A stretch of 64,000 nt of DNA. Source: Bombyx mori. Taxonomy: Eukaryota > Arthropoda > Insecta > Lepidoptera > Bombycidae. This document shows positions 9,944 to 22,260 of the stretch, piece after piece; the stretch's first letter is position 1, and each line of letters begins with the position of its first letter. Below the pieces are notes generated by a model. That model was not told the DNA's origin. It did no database searches and saw only the letters and a list, made by a program, of their open reading frames with translations. Made by a program: the position numbers and the translations under genes. The stretch is from contig NC_085135.1 in the NCBI RefSeq assembly GCF_030269925.1, positions 8,060,753 to 8,124,752 of the forward strand, in the 5' to 3' direction.

Positions 9944-12900
9944 TCCTCCCCGCCTTTGGAAGGACAGCTGCATCTTCCAAAATTTCAGAATCTTCTGCAG
10001 TAGGTAGAAGGCAGATCTTATTTATGGCTCGTCGCTCGATGCCTCGATAAGTATTAAAATTAGCGACTCTGACTACTCCGTCATCTCCAGGATAAAGTCG
10101 CTGAACTCGACCAAGTCTCCACTTTAGTGGTGGTAAGTTGGGTTCTTTGAAGACTACCAGATCACCTTCTTTTAAGTTTGTCTGTAGAGTACGCCATTTT
10201 GTGCGCTGTTGCAATTCAGCCAGATATTCTTTCCTCCATCTCTCCCAGAAATGGCGTCGCAATTGTTCGACCAACTGGTATCTGGTACGAATTTTCATGT
10301 CAGTCCCTTGCGAACCAGGTAGCGACGTCAGTGGCCGCCCAATCAGGAAATGCCCTGGGGTTAAGGGAGAAAGATCATTTGGGTCGGCTGATAAAGGAGT
10401 TAAGGGGCGGGAGTTGAGGATCGCTTCAATTTGTGTAAAGAGAGTATTCAACTCCTCGTATGTGAGACTTATATTTCCCGCTATACGCTTAAGGTGAAAT
10501 TTTGCGCTTTTCACGCCCGCTTCCCAAAGTCCACCGAACGTTGGAGAATAAGGAGGACTAAAAACAAATCTTATGCCCCTATCAGCCGCAAAATCGGTTA
10601 TAGAATTTAAGTCTGATCGCAATACCCTGCTCAACTCATTGCTCGCTCCAACAAAGTTTTTGCCATTATCACAGTAAATATAATGTGGCCTACCTCGTCT
10701 GGAGATAAACCTCTTGAGGTAAGAAATAAAAGCTTGGGTCGTGAGGTCACTGACCGTTTCAAGGTGAACAGCTTTCGTAGCGAAACAAATGAAGATAGAC
10801 AAATAGCATTTTATTGTTCTACTGCCACGGCCCTTTTTACTCGCGATCATGAAAGGACCAGCAAAATCAACTCCCGTGAACTGAAAAGTGAATGATTCAG
10901 TCACCCTTGCCTTAGGCAGATTACCCATCAACGGCTCCATGGTCTTACCCTTCATCCTAACACACGTAATACATTTTCGGACTATACTTCTAGCAAGCAT
11001 TCTACCGCCAATGGGCCAGTACTGTTCTCTAAAAGAACTAAGAAGCAATTGAGGGCCCGCATGAAACAATCGTAGGTGCTCATTCAACATCATGATTTTG
11101 GTTAGATGATGATTGGACCTCAGCATAATTGGATGCTTTGTGTCATATTTAAGATTAGCATGTTTTAAGCGACCACCTACTCGTAGCAGCCCCGTAGCAT
11201 CAATAAAGGGAGATAACTGCAAAATATCAGATTTAGATTTAAGCGATTTATTTTTGTTAAGTGCAGTTATCTCACAGCCAAAGGAGTCTTGCTGAGCGGT
11301 TTTAAGAAGGAATGTAAGAGATTGATGAAGTTCAGTTTCATTAAGAGAACCAGTTGTTCTATTAGTAGGGTTTTTACAATTGTTGATGAACCGGAATACG
11401 TATGCGAGCATTCGTTTAAGTCTTAAATAGTTTGAATAATTTTCAAATTTTATTAATCTGTGATCCTCTCTTTGGGTGTGAAGTGCCTTTATTTCAGGTA
11501 GGTCTTTAGGAGCATTCAGGTTCTGTGGCCATTCGGATTTAGGCTTCAAGAGAAACCCCGGGCCGTTCCACCACAATGCAGACTCGACTAACAAGTTGGG
11601 ATCAATCCCTCTTGAGGCCATATCTGCTGGATTAACGTCGGTAGGCACATGCCTCCACGCTTCACGTTCCGTCAACTCATGGATTTCGCTAACCCGGTTG
11701 CAAACAAATGCTTTTAAAAGTTTTGGTTGAGTTTTAATCCACCCTAATGTTATTGTCGAATCAGACCAAAACGTTTTACCAATTACTTTACAACGCAGTG
11801 CCTCACTGACCTTGGTTGTAAGGCGTGCTCCTAGAAGAGCAGCACACAGTTCGAGTCTCGGGATAGTAGTAGGCTTCAAGGGAGCTACGCGTGTCTTTGC
11901 GCAAAGCAAATTGGTATTAATATTACCATCACTGTTTATAGAACGCAAATACACGCAAGCCGCGTAAGCATCCTGCGATGCATCCACGAAGCAATAAAGT
12001 TCTGTAGTTACTGGAGACGAGCACAATATACATCTGGGAATGGACAGTGAAAGCAAAATATTTAAGTTATTTATAATTTTTTCCCAACTTTTTTTTATGC
12101 GATTGGGGACAGCATCATCCCAGTCTAATTTGAGTTGCCATAGTTTTTGCAATAACATTTTTAGGGTAATCGTGCACGCACTCAACAAACCTAAAGGATC
12201 GAAGATCTTACATGTGTTTGATAGAATAATCCTTTTAGTTATTAGTTGCTCATGTTCATTAATATTTATATTGAATCTAAGAGTGTCAGATTTAGGTGAC
12301 CATAGTACTCCTAACACACTGGACTCTTTTGAGAAATTAAGCGAGTCAGATTCGGTAGTTTCCTTGCATATCAGTGGACTATTTGTTCGGAATTTATGGA
12401 GTGGAAAACCAGCCGACTTAAGAACCTGTGTAACTGTTTTTTGAATATGAGCTAATTCACTTTCCGTTGAGGCACCAGTTAAAAGATCATCGACATAAAA
12501 GTCCCCTTTTATGATCTGAGATACCACAGGATCCGAGCATTTGTTTGCCAGTTCAAGGAGACATCTAGTACTCAAATATGGTGAGCTAGCCATCCCGTAA
12601 CTTACAGTATTCAGCTGTAGCGTTTTAAGAGGCATGCTTTCATCATTTCTCCACAGAATAAGCTGGAGATGCCTTTGCGACTCGTCAACCATGATCTGCC
12701 TACATTTTTTTTATATCTCCAGACAAGACGTACTTATGCTGACGGAATCGAATCAGGATGTTAAATAGCTCATCCTGCACTACAGGACCAACGTGTTGGA
12801 TATCATTAAGGGATTTATGAGATGAAGTCTTCGCGGAGCCATCAAAGACAACGCGAAGATTAGTTGTTTCGCTATTCTGGCGAATTACAGCATGATGAGG

Positions 12901-13700
12901 CACAAAATAACCAAATTGAGGTTTGCTTATTTCATTTAAGTGACCCAACTGTTCATATTCATTAATAAAGGCACAATACTCCTTCTTTAAATTAAGGTCT
13001 TTATTAAGTTTTCTCTCAAGGCTCAAGAAACGCTTTTTTGCAATAAAGAACGAATCACCTAGTGCTACTTCAGGGGATTCTTTGAATGGAATAAATACTG
13101 AAAATCTACCATCTTCAAGACGCTTGGTGGTTGCAGTAAAGTAGCGTTCACAAAATTCGTCGTCAGCAGACATAGGAGGTTTTGAGGATGGAACTTCTTC
13201 AAGACTCCAAAACCTTGTCAGCTGATCACTGATATCTTTAGTGAAGTTACAGTGCACCTGTCTGCTCTCGTTCAGATCACTACCGTAAAGAGGACCTGCT
13301 ACAATCCAGCCTAATTTAGATTCCTGAAGAACCGGTTTTGCAGATCCTAATTTTATTTGATTAGGTAACATTAACTCGAAGAATATTTCGGCGCCTAATA
13401 ATAAGTCAACATCTGATGGGCGGAAGAGCTTAGGATCCGCTAATTGGATATGCTGGGGCAAGTTAAGGTTCGTTACATCTACTGATGTATTCGGCAACAA
13501 GCCCGTTATTTTCGGAACAACTAAGCATTTAAGAGGTGCACTAAAATTATTAACACGTGATTTTATAGTCAAATTACAACTATTAGATATGGACGTTTTA
13601 CAATTATTTATACCAGATACGCATAACGTATCCATGCTCCTACCAATAAGTCCCATTTGTTCTTTCAACTGTTCTGTGATAAATGATGATTGGCTACCCG
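9873..13700 (-). pseudogene. BEL-1 pol: protease, RT, RNase H, integrase with one frameshift
   Basis: The protease remainder (SQSSFITEQL), RT with YVDD near 12480, RNase H (CFVDASQDAYAACVYL, about 11935-11985) and a complete integrase. The integrase has an HHCC zinc region (HLRLFHAG ... CITCVRMKG) and the acidic triad in GVDFAGPF, IYCDNGKNF and GLWEAGVKS. The frame breaks near 12693-12705: upstream ends GDIKKM followed by a stop, downstream resumes QIMVDES. A 2-base deletion explains it. The C-terminus overlaps the 3' LTR by about 20 codons. Apart from the deletion and the P-element split, all catalytic motifs are present. Confidence 0.9.
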
Positions 13701-13848
13701 CACGGAATAGATAAATAAGGTTGAAATGGTAATGTAGGCGGGGCAAGCGTGCCACGGTTATGATTGTACAAACGTAACTCGACCGACTCAGTCATTCACC
13801 GCGCTTAGTGTGTTTCGGACTACTTGGGCCAACAGATCTCTGCTTTAT

Positions 13849-16800
13849 AATGCCGTGTTGTGCAATTATAACGTGTAAAACGAAAAGTGAGACCTCAAGT
13901 ATAGAGCGAGGAGGTATATCTTTCCATCGGTAAGTCGAAATTACCATTTAATTACAATATTATTTGTCTAAAACATAAAAATATACTGATCATTATGAAA
14001 TTCCAAACATTAACAACATTATTGCCTCAAGTTATAAATAACATACATTGCGCGATGTGTACTCGCCCAATCAACGCAATGACCAAGTCCGCTTGCAATG
14101 AATTACATGCATTGCGTTCTCTCACTTCAATATTTGAAATTTGGGCCTTTGCCCTGATTGGCCCGACGCTAGTTCGATAGTGAGGTGACCTGTTAATGTT
14201 ATGTTATACGGTTAAATAAAATCATCGACAGATTTCTCGACTTTACATTTGACATGGATAATTTTAGTATTTTTATATTTAATTAATGATACCTAATATA
14301 TTCTTAGTTAGACATATTTTGAGTAAATTAAATATTATTATTATTGAAATATTATCATTGAATTAATGTGAAGGTATAATATAAAGGGACATGTAGACCT
14401 CTGATTTACGGGTATTTACTATATTGTCTAAGACGTATTAAAACTTAAGTAAAATGCTATTTGACTTATGCAATAAATTATAAATTTTAGGTTTCCTAAA
14501 GAACCTAACGCCAGGGAACAATGGATTAATGTGACAGGTAGAGGAAACTGGATGCCGACAAAGACGAGTACTATTTGCTCTAAACATTTTACGGAAAATG
14601 ATTTTATCATAAAAAAATTAGGCTATAGGTACTTAAAACCAGGGGCAATCCCAACACAAAAAATTGTTCAGATTTGTTCAAGTTCTTTGGTAAGTTCTTT
14701 GGTAATTGCGATAGTGCTCAGGTTACCTAATACGGTCAAACCTGGGTAAGTGAGAACTGGATAAGTGAGAAAACTCTATAAGTAAGAGTAATAGCCAGGA
14801 CCAGTCATTTTAGGCTCCCAAAACCTCTATTAGCGAGAAACAGAAACCTTCGTAAGAGAGAGTCGTTTTTCCCTCATGGACCTCCGTAAGTGAAACTGCT
14901 ACTTATCTATACCTCTATAAACGACAGTCGAGCTTTAATTATTTATATTATTTAGGAGGAACAAATAAAAAAACAAATTACAAATTTAACATCTGCTATT
15001 TTATGACTCATTCTTAACTTTCGTGGAACTTCTACCATTGGTTTTGTATTGTTTTCTCGTCAATATTGAACCTATTCTATTTCGTGGAACTAAATAACGT
15101 TGTTATTTTGTCGCATTCTTTTCGAATGGACACGTGTTTGTCGGACTAATTGATTGCAGAACAAAACTTTCCTCCGCAATTGATTACCGATAAACCGACA
15201 AACAGGACGGTACACAGGCACACGTATTCAGAAGTTCCACGAAAGTTAAGAATGAGTTCTATTCTCACTTACCCAAGTTTGACTGTATTATATCTTGTTA
15301 TATTGTTTTGGCTTGCTCTTGTCAAGTCTGCATTTCAAAATATTTTATGCTATTTTTAATTTTAGGATTTGCAAGAACAGGCGTCAACGTCAGTTTTGTT
15401 AACACCAAAAAAAGATAAATCTTTAAAAAGAAAAGACACTGAAGTAAGTAAATACCAATAAAGAATGGTCAAGAATCGTTTCATAGTTGTTTTTTTAAAG
15501 ATTGATGTCATGCATAAAGCTTCTATGTTCTTCTCCTAAATATAATTTTAATCAGTCTCACGTCCGTCATCATAACACTTTTTATGTACAGAGACTGAGT
15601 TATCCTTATATTTTATTAATTTGTAGGAAAACTTAATGTCATCTTCAAATGCAACCACTCCTAGGAAAAGAAAGCTACAAAATATAATTATTAACAAAGA
15701 ATCTATAATAATGAAACAGAGATTGAAGATAAGAAATATACAAGCACAAAACCGAAGACTGAAAAAAAAAATTTATAAAATGCAAGATGTTTTAAGTGAT
15801 CTTCAAGAAAAATTTTTTTTGCAGGACGAAGATATATCTGTTCTGAAAAATTTTAATGTTAAGGTATGTTATATATTAGACGTGGCCTTATAAAAATAGC
15901 AGAGATATAAAGATTATTATTATTATTATTATTTTATTCACAGGTACAAGAACTGACAAGTCGTATGATCGCAAAAAATACTGGTGGCGGGCCATCTAAG
16001 CAAAAATATAGTCCAGCTCTGCGTAGTTTTGCGCTAACACTTGACTATTATTCGCCAAAGGCTTATGAGTACATACGCAAAACATTTGATACCTGCCTTC
16101 CGTGTCGCCGTATGCTCCGAAAATGGTACCAAAATATGGGAGGCGATCCTGGTTTTACTTCAGAATCCATTGAGGCGTTAAAAATAAAAGTGAAAAGCAC
16201 CAAATATCCCATTATTGCAGCCCTTTCCTTAGATGAAATGGCTATACGGCGTCGTATAGAATGGGATGGAAAAAAAAAACTTGGACATGTTGATATTGGC
16301 AGTGGCATTGAAGGAGATCATGTAGGAATAGCCAAAGAGGCTCTGGTGTTTCTAGTGACGGGCATAAATTGTAATTTTAAGGTTCCTGTTGGATATTTCT
16401 TAGTTGACGGAATAAACGGAAGACAGCGCGCTGACTTAATTATACAATGTTTGGAAAATATTGCAGAAACAGGCATAAAAATAATTTCCCTGAGTTTTGA
16501 TGGATGCGCTGCAAACATGGCAATGATGAAATGCTTTAACTGTTCGATCAAAGACAAAAAAAAATCTTTTCCACACCCGTCAACGAATGATCCAGTATTT
16601 GTAGTTCTAGACCCTTCACATATGATAAAATTAATCCGTAATGCTTTTCAATGCTATAACACATTTTTAGATAAAGACGGCAATACTATAGAATGGCGAT
16701 TTTTAGAGCAATTAAATAACCTTCAAATGAAAGAGAACTTTCATTTAGCGAACAAGCTTCGTTATGTTCATGTTAATTTTCAAAATAATAAAATGAAAGT

Positions 16801-17857
16801 TAAGCTTGCAACACAATTGTTCAGCCTAAGTGTAGCAGACGCTATAGACTTTTGTCGTGACCAATTAAATCTGCCTACATTCAAAAATAGTGAAAGCACC
16901 ACATTTTTTTTGAGGATTATTAATAACATGTTTGACATTTTTAATTCCCGAAACACATATGAATATAACTTCAAAAAGGCTCTAACTGAAGCGAACGCTG
17001 CAATGCTGCTTAACTATCTAGACATGGCGACGACATACCTATCCGAGTTGAGAACACAAGAGGGAACTCTTTTGACAAATAGCTTACGTAAGACTGGGTT
17101 CATTGGTTTTATTGGATGTGCTGCAGCTGTTAAACATTTTTATGAAACATTAATATGTCCCGGCGCTCTGAATTTTATGCCATTTTACAAACTAAGTCAA
17201 GATCACCTTGAAATGCTTTTTGGTAACATAAGGTCACATGGCGGAGGCAACAATAACCCCACGGCCCGCCAGTTCAAAGCAGCATACAAAAAACTCTTAG
17301 TTCACATAGACTTAAAAGCTCTCGATAATGGAAATTGTACTGCGCTTGAACACATTTCAATTCTTGATTGTGCATCATCTCCTGTGGCACGGATTAATAG
17401 ATCCATACGAAGGATTGCGGTTGAAGATGATGACGATGATAATGATAATAATAACGAAGAGGATATTAACGAATTTTTTAATACTATCTCAGATTTTAGC
17501 AATCAAATCATTAGTCATATTGCAGGATACATAGCGCATATTTTAATTAAAAAATTAGATTGCGATATATGCATTGGAGCACTATTGTCCAATAGCATAA
17601 ACGAAGAACATAAATTTATAGTGGCTAAAGATAAGGGTGGCTTGTTATATCCGTCAAAAGATTTGATACAGATCTGTAAAATATCAGAATCTGTTATCAA
17701 AGTTTATACGGAAACCCTACGTAATATAAATAAAAAAATGTTAGTGACAAAAATTATGCGTAACTTTGTAGGTAGTGAAATATTTAAGAACATAATTTAT
17801 CATCAAATTGGCCAATACCCTACAGCAGACCACGTCACAGACCTCACAAAGCAATAA
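13849..17857 (+). CDS. P/THAP9-like transposase, five exons (exon 1 frameshifted)
   Basis: Predicted exons: 13849-13929, 14491-14689, 15366-15443, 15627-15863 and 15944-17857. All introns start GT and end AG, and the phases agree. Exons 1-2 encode a THAP zinc-binding domain (CAIITC ... CSKH), the DNA-binding module of P transposases. Exon 4 is a lysine- and leucine-rich coiled coil. Exon 5 carries the RNase H-like core: Asp in LSLDEMA (about residue 293), Asp in LSFDGCAANM (about 382) and Glu in HLEMLFGNIRSHGGGNNN (about 620). Length is about 836 residues, within the P/THAP9 range. Exon 1 has one extra T after the fourth codon, so ATG and THAP are out of frame in this copy. The exon model is mine, untested. 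Confidence 0.85.
14733..15285. mobile_element. MITE, pogo/Tigger-like, in intron 2 of the P transposase
   Basis: About 553 bp flanked by TA (14731-14732, 15286-15287). The ends are inverted repeats of at least 24 bp: CGGTCAAACCTGGGTAAGTG at left and CAGTCAAACTTGGGTAAGTG as the reverse complement of the right end. Inside the left end are several degenerate copies of an ACCTCTATAAGYGAGA-like motif. There is no coding capacity. CAGT ends and a TA duplication fit Tc1/mariner-pogo non-autonomous elements; the family is inferred. Confidence 0.75.
15006..15257. repeat. Foldback structure inside the MITE
   Basis: Perfect 28-bp inverted arms at 15006-15033 and 15230-15257 (AGAAGTTCCACGAAAG core). A weaker internal inverted pair around GTTTGTCGG / CCGACAAAC is nested inside. 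The inner arms differ from the terminal repeats, so this may be a second element nested in the first. Confidence 0.7.
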
Positions 17858-18324
17858 TTGAAAAATATATTAACGTGAGATTACACTTTATTTTGAAAAA
17901 TTCATTCGCAGTTAATAGTAAGCGCCAACTGCTTAATAAATACATTTTATTTCAGGGACAGTGATTATTTGTATTTAATAAAAGTAAAATAGTTTAAATA
18001 TTTATTTCATGTTTCATTTTTCCTCAAACATTCATCAGATAATTTATCGATAAAGAATATCGACTTTATCAAGCACTAGCGTGTACGAACATTTTTATTG
18101 CCTTTTTGCATGGGTGAGTGTGTATGCCTACGGAAGTTTAGTGCTAGTCTGCGAACGAATATCTGCACTGAGATTTATGTGTGGATGTTTTTGTTGTGTG
18201 CGAAATGATTGTAATCATAGTCTGCGTATGTGTTGAAATTAAAATAGTGGGGGTAAAGCGGCGACACTGGTCCTGATACAAATTTAGAGCAAAGGCCTTT
18301 CCAACCTTATTTATCTATTCCGTG

Positions 18325-19740
18325 GCTGCCCGCATCAAGTAAAGCACGAACAAGGTAAGTATTATTATTTTCAGGATTTATAACTTCTATTAAGGCGGTG
18401 CCAAGAAGAACTTGACCAGCAGATTTAGCAGGCAGAGATACAGGTACGTAACTGCAATGACTTAGTGAAGTATTTGTTTCAAGTGTGGGACTATCCACAT
18501 GCAACAATGTATTATGTTTCTTTCTACAGATTTTACAGGTACCTAAAAGTCGACACTCATTTGATGCGTGTCCTCTTCGCAAGCAGTTAAGGCAGAGGTT
18601 TAATTTAGAGACCTCAACACATTTCTTTTCAGGTGATAATTGCTTAAATGAAGGGCAATCTATGATCCGATGTTGCTGATTACAAAATGAACACGACCTA
18701 GAAAAGTTGGTATTGGCAGAAGTCACAAAGCTTTTGGTTGTTTTATTATGGTAATATTCTTTAATTTTCGGCTCAGATTTTTTATAATTATTCTTATACA
18801 AATTGAATTTATTTTCGTGTTTCTCACTTCTGCTTACTGCCATTGTTTCAAGAATATCAGCGCGATTACGTAAAAATGTTATAAAGTCTGATAGCTCAGG
18901 TAAGTTGTTAAAGGTATTTTTATGTTCCTCCCATTTACTAAAAGTAATCGAATCTAGTTTAGTTGACACCAAGTATATAATGAAAATATCCCATTTGTCA
19001 GTAGGCTGTTCTAAAGTGTTAAGAGCCCTCAAGTTTTTTAAGACATGATCAATAAGAAATCGAATAGCTCTGTGAGACTCGTTTGTGATTGATTCTATTT
19101 CAAATAACGCCTTTAAGTGGTTATTAATAAGAATCTTTTTGTTATCATAACGTTCACATATTAAGTTCCAAGCTATAGTGTAATTTTTTGAGCTAAACTC
19201 AAGTGATTTTATGATAGATATAGTTTCATTCGAATGAATTAAAGAATCAAATGTATCCCTAAATTCTAGCCATTTTAGATAATTTCCATCAAATGTAGGT
19301 AATTTTATGGTAGGGAGTTTAATGTTGCTCAAATTATGATGACTACAACTATTTGAGCATGCCGAGCGAGCTGAGTGAAGGCTCCCCTCTTTTTCGTTTC
19401 GTGCGTTACGACGCGACTCAAGTATATGTTGAGCTAAAGATAATGTAGCATAGTATAAGTTTTCGAAACTATCTATATCATCTTCGGTACATGACAACAT
19501 TTCAATCTGAGACTGAACTTCATCAAACTCAAACAATAAATTCTCAATTTTGTCTAAACGAAATTTCAATTCTCTAAACTTTAAATCACTAATGTCCTCA
19601 TGATTAGTAACGTTAAAAGCTGAAACGTAATCCTTAAATCGTGTCAAACGACCTTTAATAGTCCCGCGTGATCTAATTAACTCTTTCATTTTCTTAACCT
19701 CAGAGCTACCACCAGACAACATATCTTGATCTTGAGGCAT
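18325..19740 (-). CDS. BEL-1 gag (N-terminal part of Gag-Pol)
   Basis: Starts at 19740 (MPQDQDML). An N-terminal helical region leads to the BEL capsid signature (IKLPTIKLPTFDGNYLKW, about residues 145-162, then EFRDTFDSLI). Cys/His clusters follow near residues 345-420 (CSFCNQQHRIIDC, CLNCLRRGHASNEC, CKICRKKHNTLLH). The frame runs straight into the protease motif LLDAGS, where the P element is inserted. After removing the P element and one duplication copy the frame continues into QSSFI, so Gag-Pol was a single polyprotein. Gag itself has no visible lesion. Confidence 0.88.
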
Positions 19741-20305
19741 TTTATTGAAGCGTACTTAATGAGCTAAACAAAGTAAATGTGCATCAAACCGATTCAAATA
19801 GACTCGTCAGGCGCAAGGTGCGTAGACACTGCAAGACACGGCGCCGCGCAGTGCGGCAGACACAGTGCAGCACCGTGCGTATCACAGTGCACGACGACAA
19901 TGCTCACTCGCAACACCGGAGCGCAGCGGCCGGTAAGCATTTCACTTGTAGCATTAAATATTGTTTGAAATTAAGAAAACAATTTATTTAATATTTAAGC
20001 AAAGTTAAAACGTACGCAATGAAGATAGTTAAACACATTAAACGTATAATTATAAGCACTCAGGTACTCATGTAAAAGAACGAATATTCGACACCAAAAT
20101 GCACGCGAAACAAAAGTTGCACATACCCGCAGAGAAAAAAAAAAGAAAAGAAACTCTCAACACAAATTAAAGAGGGACATTTACGAATAAAAGGAAAGGA
20201 CAGAGCTACTCCCCTGGTGTTGGAATCTCTCCATGATGGTCCACTGGTTTACTTAGGGTCCAGCTGGTTGCTTGAGATATTATATTAAATCCGTTGTTCA
20301 CGTTC

Positions 20306-20323
20306 GTCCTGTCACGGTCGCCA
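20306..20323 (-). other. BEL-1 primer-binding site
   Basis: Five bases inside the 5' LTR, the minus strand reads TGGCGACCGTGACAGGAC. This starts with TGG (complement of a tRNA CCA end) and resembles the complement of a tRNA-Arg 3' arm. The tRNA identity is from memory of tRNA sequence and should be checked. Confidence 0.65.
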
Positions 20324-20328
20324 ATTTT

Positions 20329-20414
20329 TGTCCAGGAATTGAACAAAATCATATAATTATATTTTTATGCTTTTATTATGTACTTTGCTTTTTACAATTT
20401 TATATTATATATTC

Positions 20415-20449
<35 letters not shown>

Positions 20450-21031
20450 TGCTTAGATGGGTGGACGAGCTCACAGCCCACCTGGTGTTAAGTGGTTACT
20501 GGAGCCCATAGACATCCACAACGTAAATGCGCCACCCACCTTGAGATACAAGTTCTAAGGTCTCAAGTATAGTTACAACGGCTGCCCCACCCTTCAAACC
20601 GAAACGCATTACTGCTTCACGGCAGAAATAGGCAGGGTGGTGGTACCCACCCGCGCGGACTCACAAGAGGTCCTACCACCAGTAATTACGCAAATTATAA
20701 TTTTGCGGGTTTCATTTTTATTACACGATGTTATTCCTTCACCGTGGAAGTCAATCGTGAACATTTGTTGAGTACGTATTTTATTAGAAAAATTGGTACC
20801 CGCCTGCGGGATTCGAACACCGGTGCATCGCTTCAACACGAATGCACCGGACGTCTTATCCGTTAGGCCACGACGACTACAAATACTCGATTGACATTAA
20901 GTCTGCGGCTTATTGCTTATGTTGGTGTTGCGCACGCGTCTGTGTCGCGTCTGTCCGTCTTCACGTTTTGTTCCGGGTCTCCCCGCGCTCCGCTTCCGCG
21001 TGCCCCGCACGTTTAGGTATCGTCGCCGACA
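20329..21031 (-). repeat. BEL-1 5' LTR, split by a Bm1 SINE
   Basis: The same 229-bp LTR as at 9715-9943, with 466 bp of SINE plus a short target duplication inserted after ATATTCGA. The terminal TG...CA and the flanking AGTAC are retained. Confidence 0.93.
20417..20882 (-). mobile_element. Bm1-type tRNA-derived SINE, full length
   Basis: 466 bp on the minus strand with a tail shown as the T-run 20417-20447. The 5' end is tRNA-like: an A-box match TGGCCTAACGG (20860-20870, reverse complement) and a B-box match GTTCGAATCC (20809-20818). A target duplication of about 8 bp with one mismatch (ATATTCGA / ATACTCGA) flanks it, and the intact BEL-1 LTR at 9715 shows the empty site. Recognition as Bm1 is from memory of the silkworm SINE. 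Confidence 0.88.
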
Positions 21032-21460
21032 AGTACCAACCACGAATTCCGAGACCAGAGGAGAAGTTGAAAATTGATCAAGAAGTTTAAGCAACAATAA
21101 ATGAAATGATTTAGAGCGAAAAAATACAATTGTGCGGTAAATAAAATGTGCGTAAAATTAATAAAAGTGTAAAGTGCGAAAAAAAAAAGAAAAGTGCAAG
21201 CTAAAAGTAAATGTGCAATAACAATATTTAAATAAATTAACTAAATCTGATATCGAAGTTGTAATAAAATATTGCATCGCGACCCGTGATTATAAACTTT
21301 GAAGAATGCAATAAGAGATCATTGCTTTGGAAACCAACTTAAAACAACCTTGGGACTATAAGTGATATTTCTGCGTATTATAATTTAAAACCGAAACTAG
21401 TGTTTAATATGTATTACGGATACTTAGTTATTTTTATTATTGGCGTTATGGTGGTAAGTT

Positions 21461-22260
21461 ATGGATATTATTTTAACACTTTATGAAGACTTAAAGAAAA
21501 TAAGAATTTACTTAATTAAATTGGGACCACAGAGAAGGACCGAAAAAGTTAATTTAATTAAAAATAAATTAAAAGACGTTGCTGTAATTTATAAGCAGTA
21601 TGAAAATTGGTTAATTGATTTTAATAACGCAGTTAAACATCAATATTATAAGAAAGAAGATATATTATTAATAGAAAATTATTGTCATTTATTTTTAGAG
21701 CTGCGTAAGGATATTATTTTATTGTGTGATTGCGCTCAGTCCGAAGCTGTTTCCGAAATGTCTTCGTTTGATTTAAAGACCGCTCTTAACTTGTTACCAG
21801 CTATGACTAATGAGGTGGAGAACACTAAACAATTAATTGATAATATTGAATATTATGATTGTATATTAAAGGATAATGCATGCAAACAAAATTTAATAAA
21901 ATTTGTGTTGAAAAGTAGACTGTCTCAGGAAGCAAAATTAATGTTGAAATTAAACTATGATTCAGTTAATGACTTAATTATTGACATGAAAAATGTTTTA
22001 TTGTCAAAGAAATCTGCAACTGCGATACAAAATAAATTACAAACAATTAGACAAAATGAGGCGTCTATTGAAGATTATGGGAGAGAAATCACAAAATTAT
22101 TTGTGGACCTTACAATTTCTCAAGCCGATGGCAATGAACAGTGTTATAATATTTTAAAACCACATAATGAAAAAATAGCAATAAAACGATTTGCCGATGG
22201 CTTAAGAAATCGTAGGCTGAGTACAATTATGTCAGCTAGGAATTATAGCTCGCTTAAAGA
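21461..22260 (+). CDS. G2 gag, N-terminal part
   Basis: The frame opens with MDIILTLYEDLKKIR at 21461 and runs about 267 codons as helical, Lys/Asn-rich capsid-like protein (LPAMTNEVENTKQLI, then VLKSRLSQEAKLMLK) up to Ser-Leu-Lys at the LINE-A junction. The remaining open codons to 22369 belong to the LINE tail (a GA repeat) and are not Gag. The frame resumes exactly at 32469 with Leu-Lys-Asp. The style matches Gag of the 17.6/297 type of gypsy. Confidence 0.82.

Larger units (their letters stand above)
13701..18324 (+). mobile_element. P-element-like DNA transposon, full length
   Basis: The ends are inverted repeats starting CACGGAATAGATAAATAAGG on the left, matched by the reverse complement on the right (ends at 18324), with imperfect pairing continuing for about 30 bp. 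The 8-bp target duplication GCTACCCG / GCTGCCCG (13693-13700, 18325-18332) has one mismatch. Eight-bp duplications and roughly 31-bp inverted repeats are features of the P superfamily. The internal 4.6 kb encodes an intron-containing THAP transposase. It is inserted in the BEL-1 protease codons for Ala-Gly-Ser. Confidence 0.93.
9715..21031 (-). mobile_element. BEL/Pao LTR retrotransposon BEL-1, complete at both ends
   Basis: Both LTRs have TG...CA ends and appear identical once the SINE in the 5' LTR is ignored. The 5-bp target duplication AGTAC lies at 9710-9714 and 21032-21036. Gag-Pol is one frame in BEL style. It is split by a P element inside the protease (13701-18324) and disabled by a 2-base deletion in the RT. 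Identical LTRs argue for a recent insertion, so the P element and the SINE are more recent still. Confidence 0.95.

Noticed and set aside
9625..10050. 141-codon plus frame crossing the BEL-1 3' LTR
   Set aside because: Only its first about 29 codons belong to the G2 leader. The rest reads the LTR antisense to BEL-1.
14531..14749. A separate 72-codon gene
   Set aside because: It is exon 2 of the P transposase plus intron read-through; the frame joins exons 1 and 3 at GT/AG sites.
20796..20882. A tRNA gene
   Set aside because: A- and B-box sequence is present, but it is the head of a Bm1-type SINE with a tail and target duplication, not a folded mature tRNA gene.
20842..21090. 82-codon plus frame at the BEL-1 5' LTR
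   Set aside because: LTR antisense sequence joined by chance to the G2 leader. Only the last about 20 codons have meaning as a G2 remnant.
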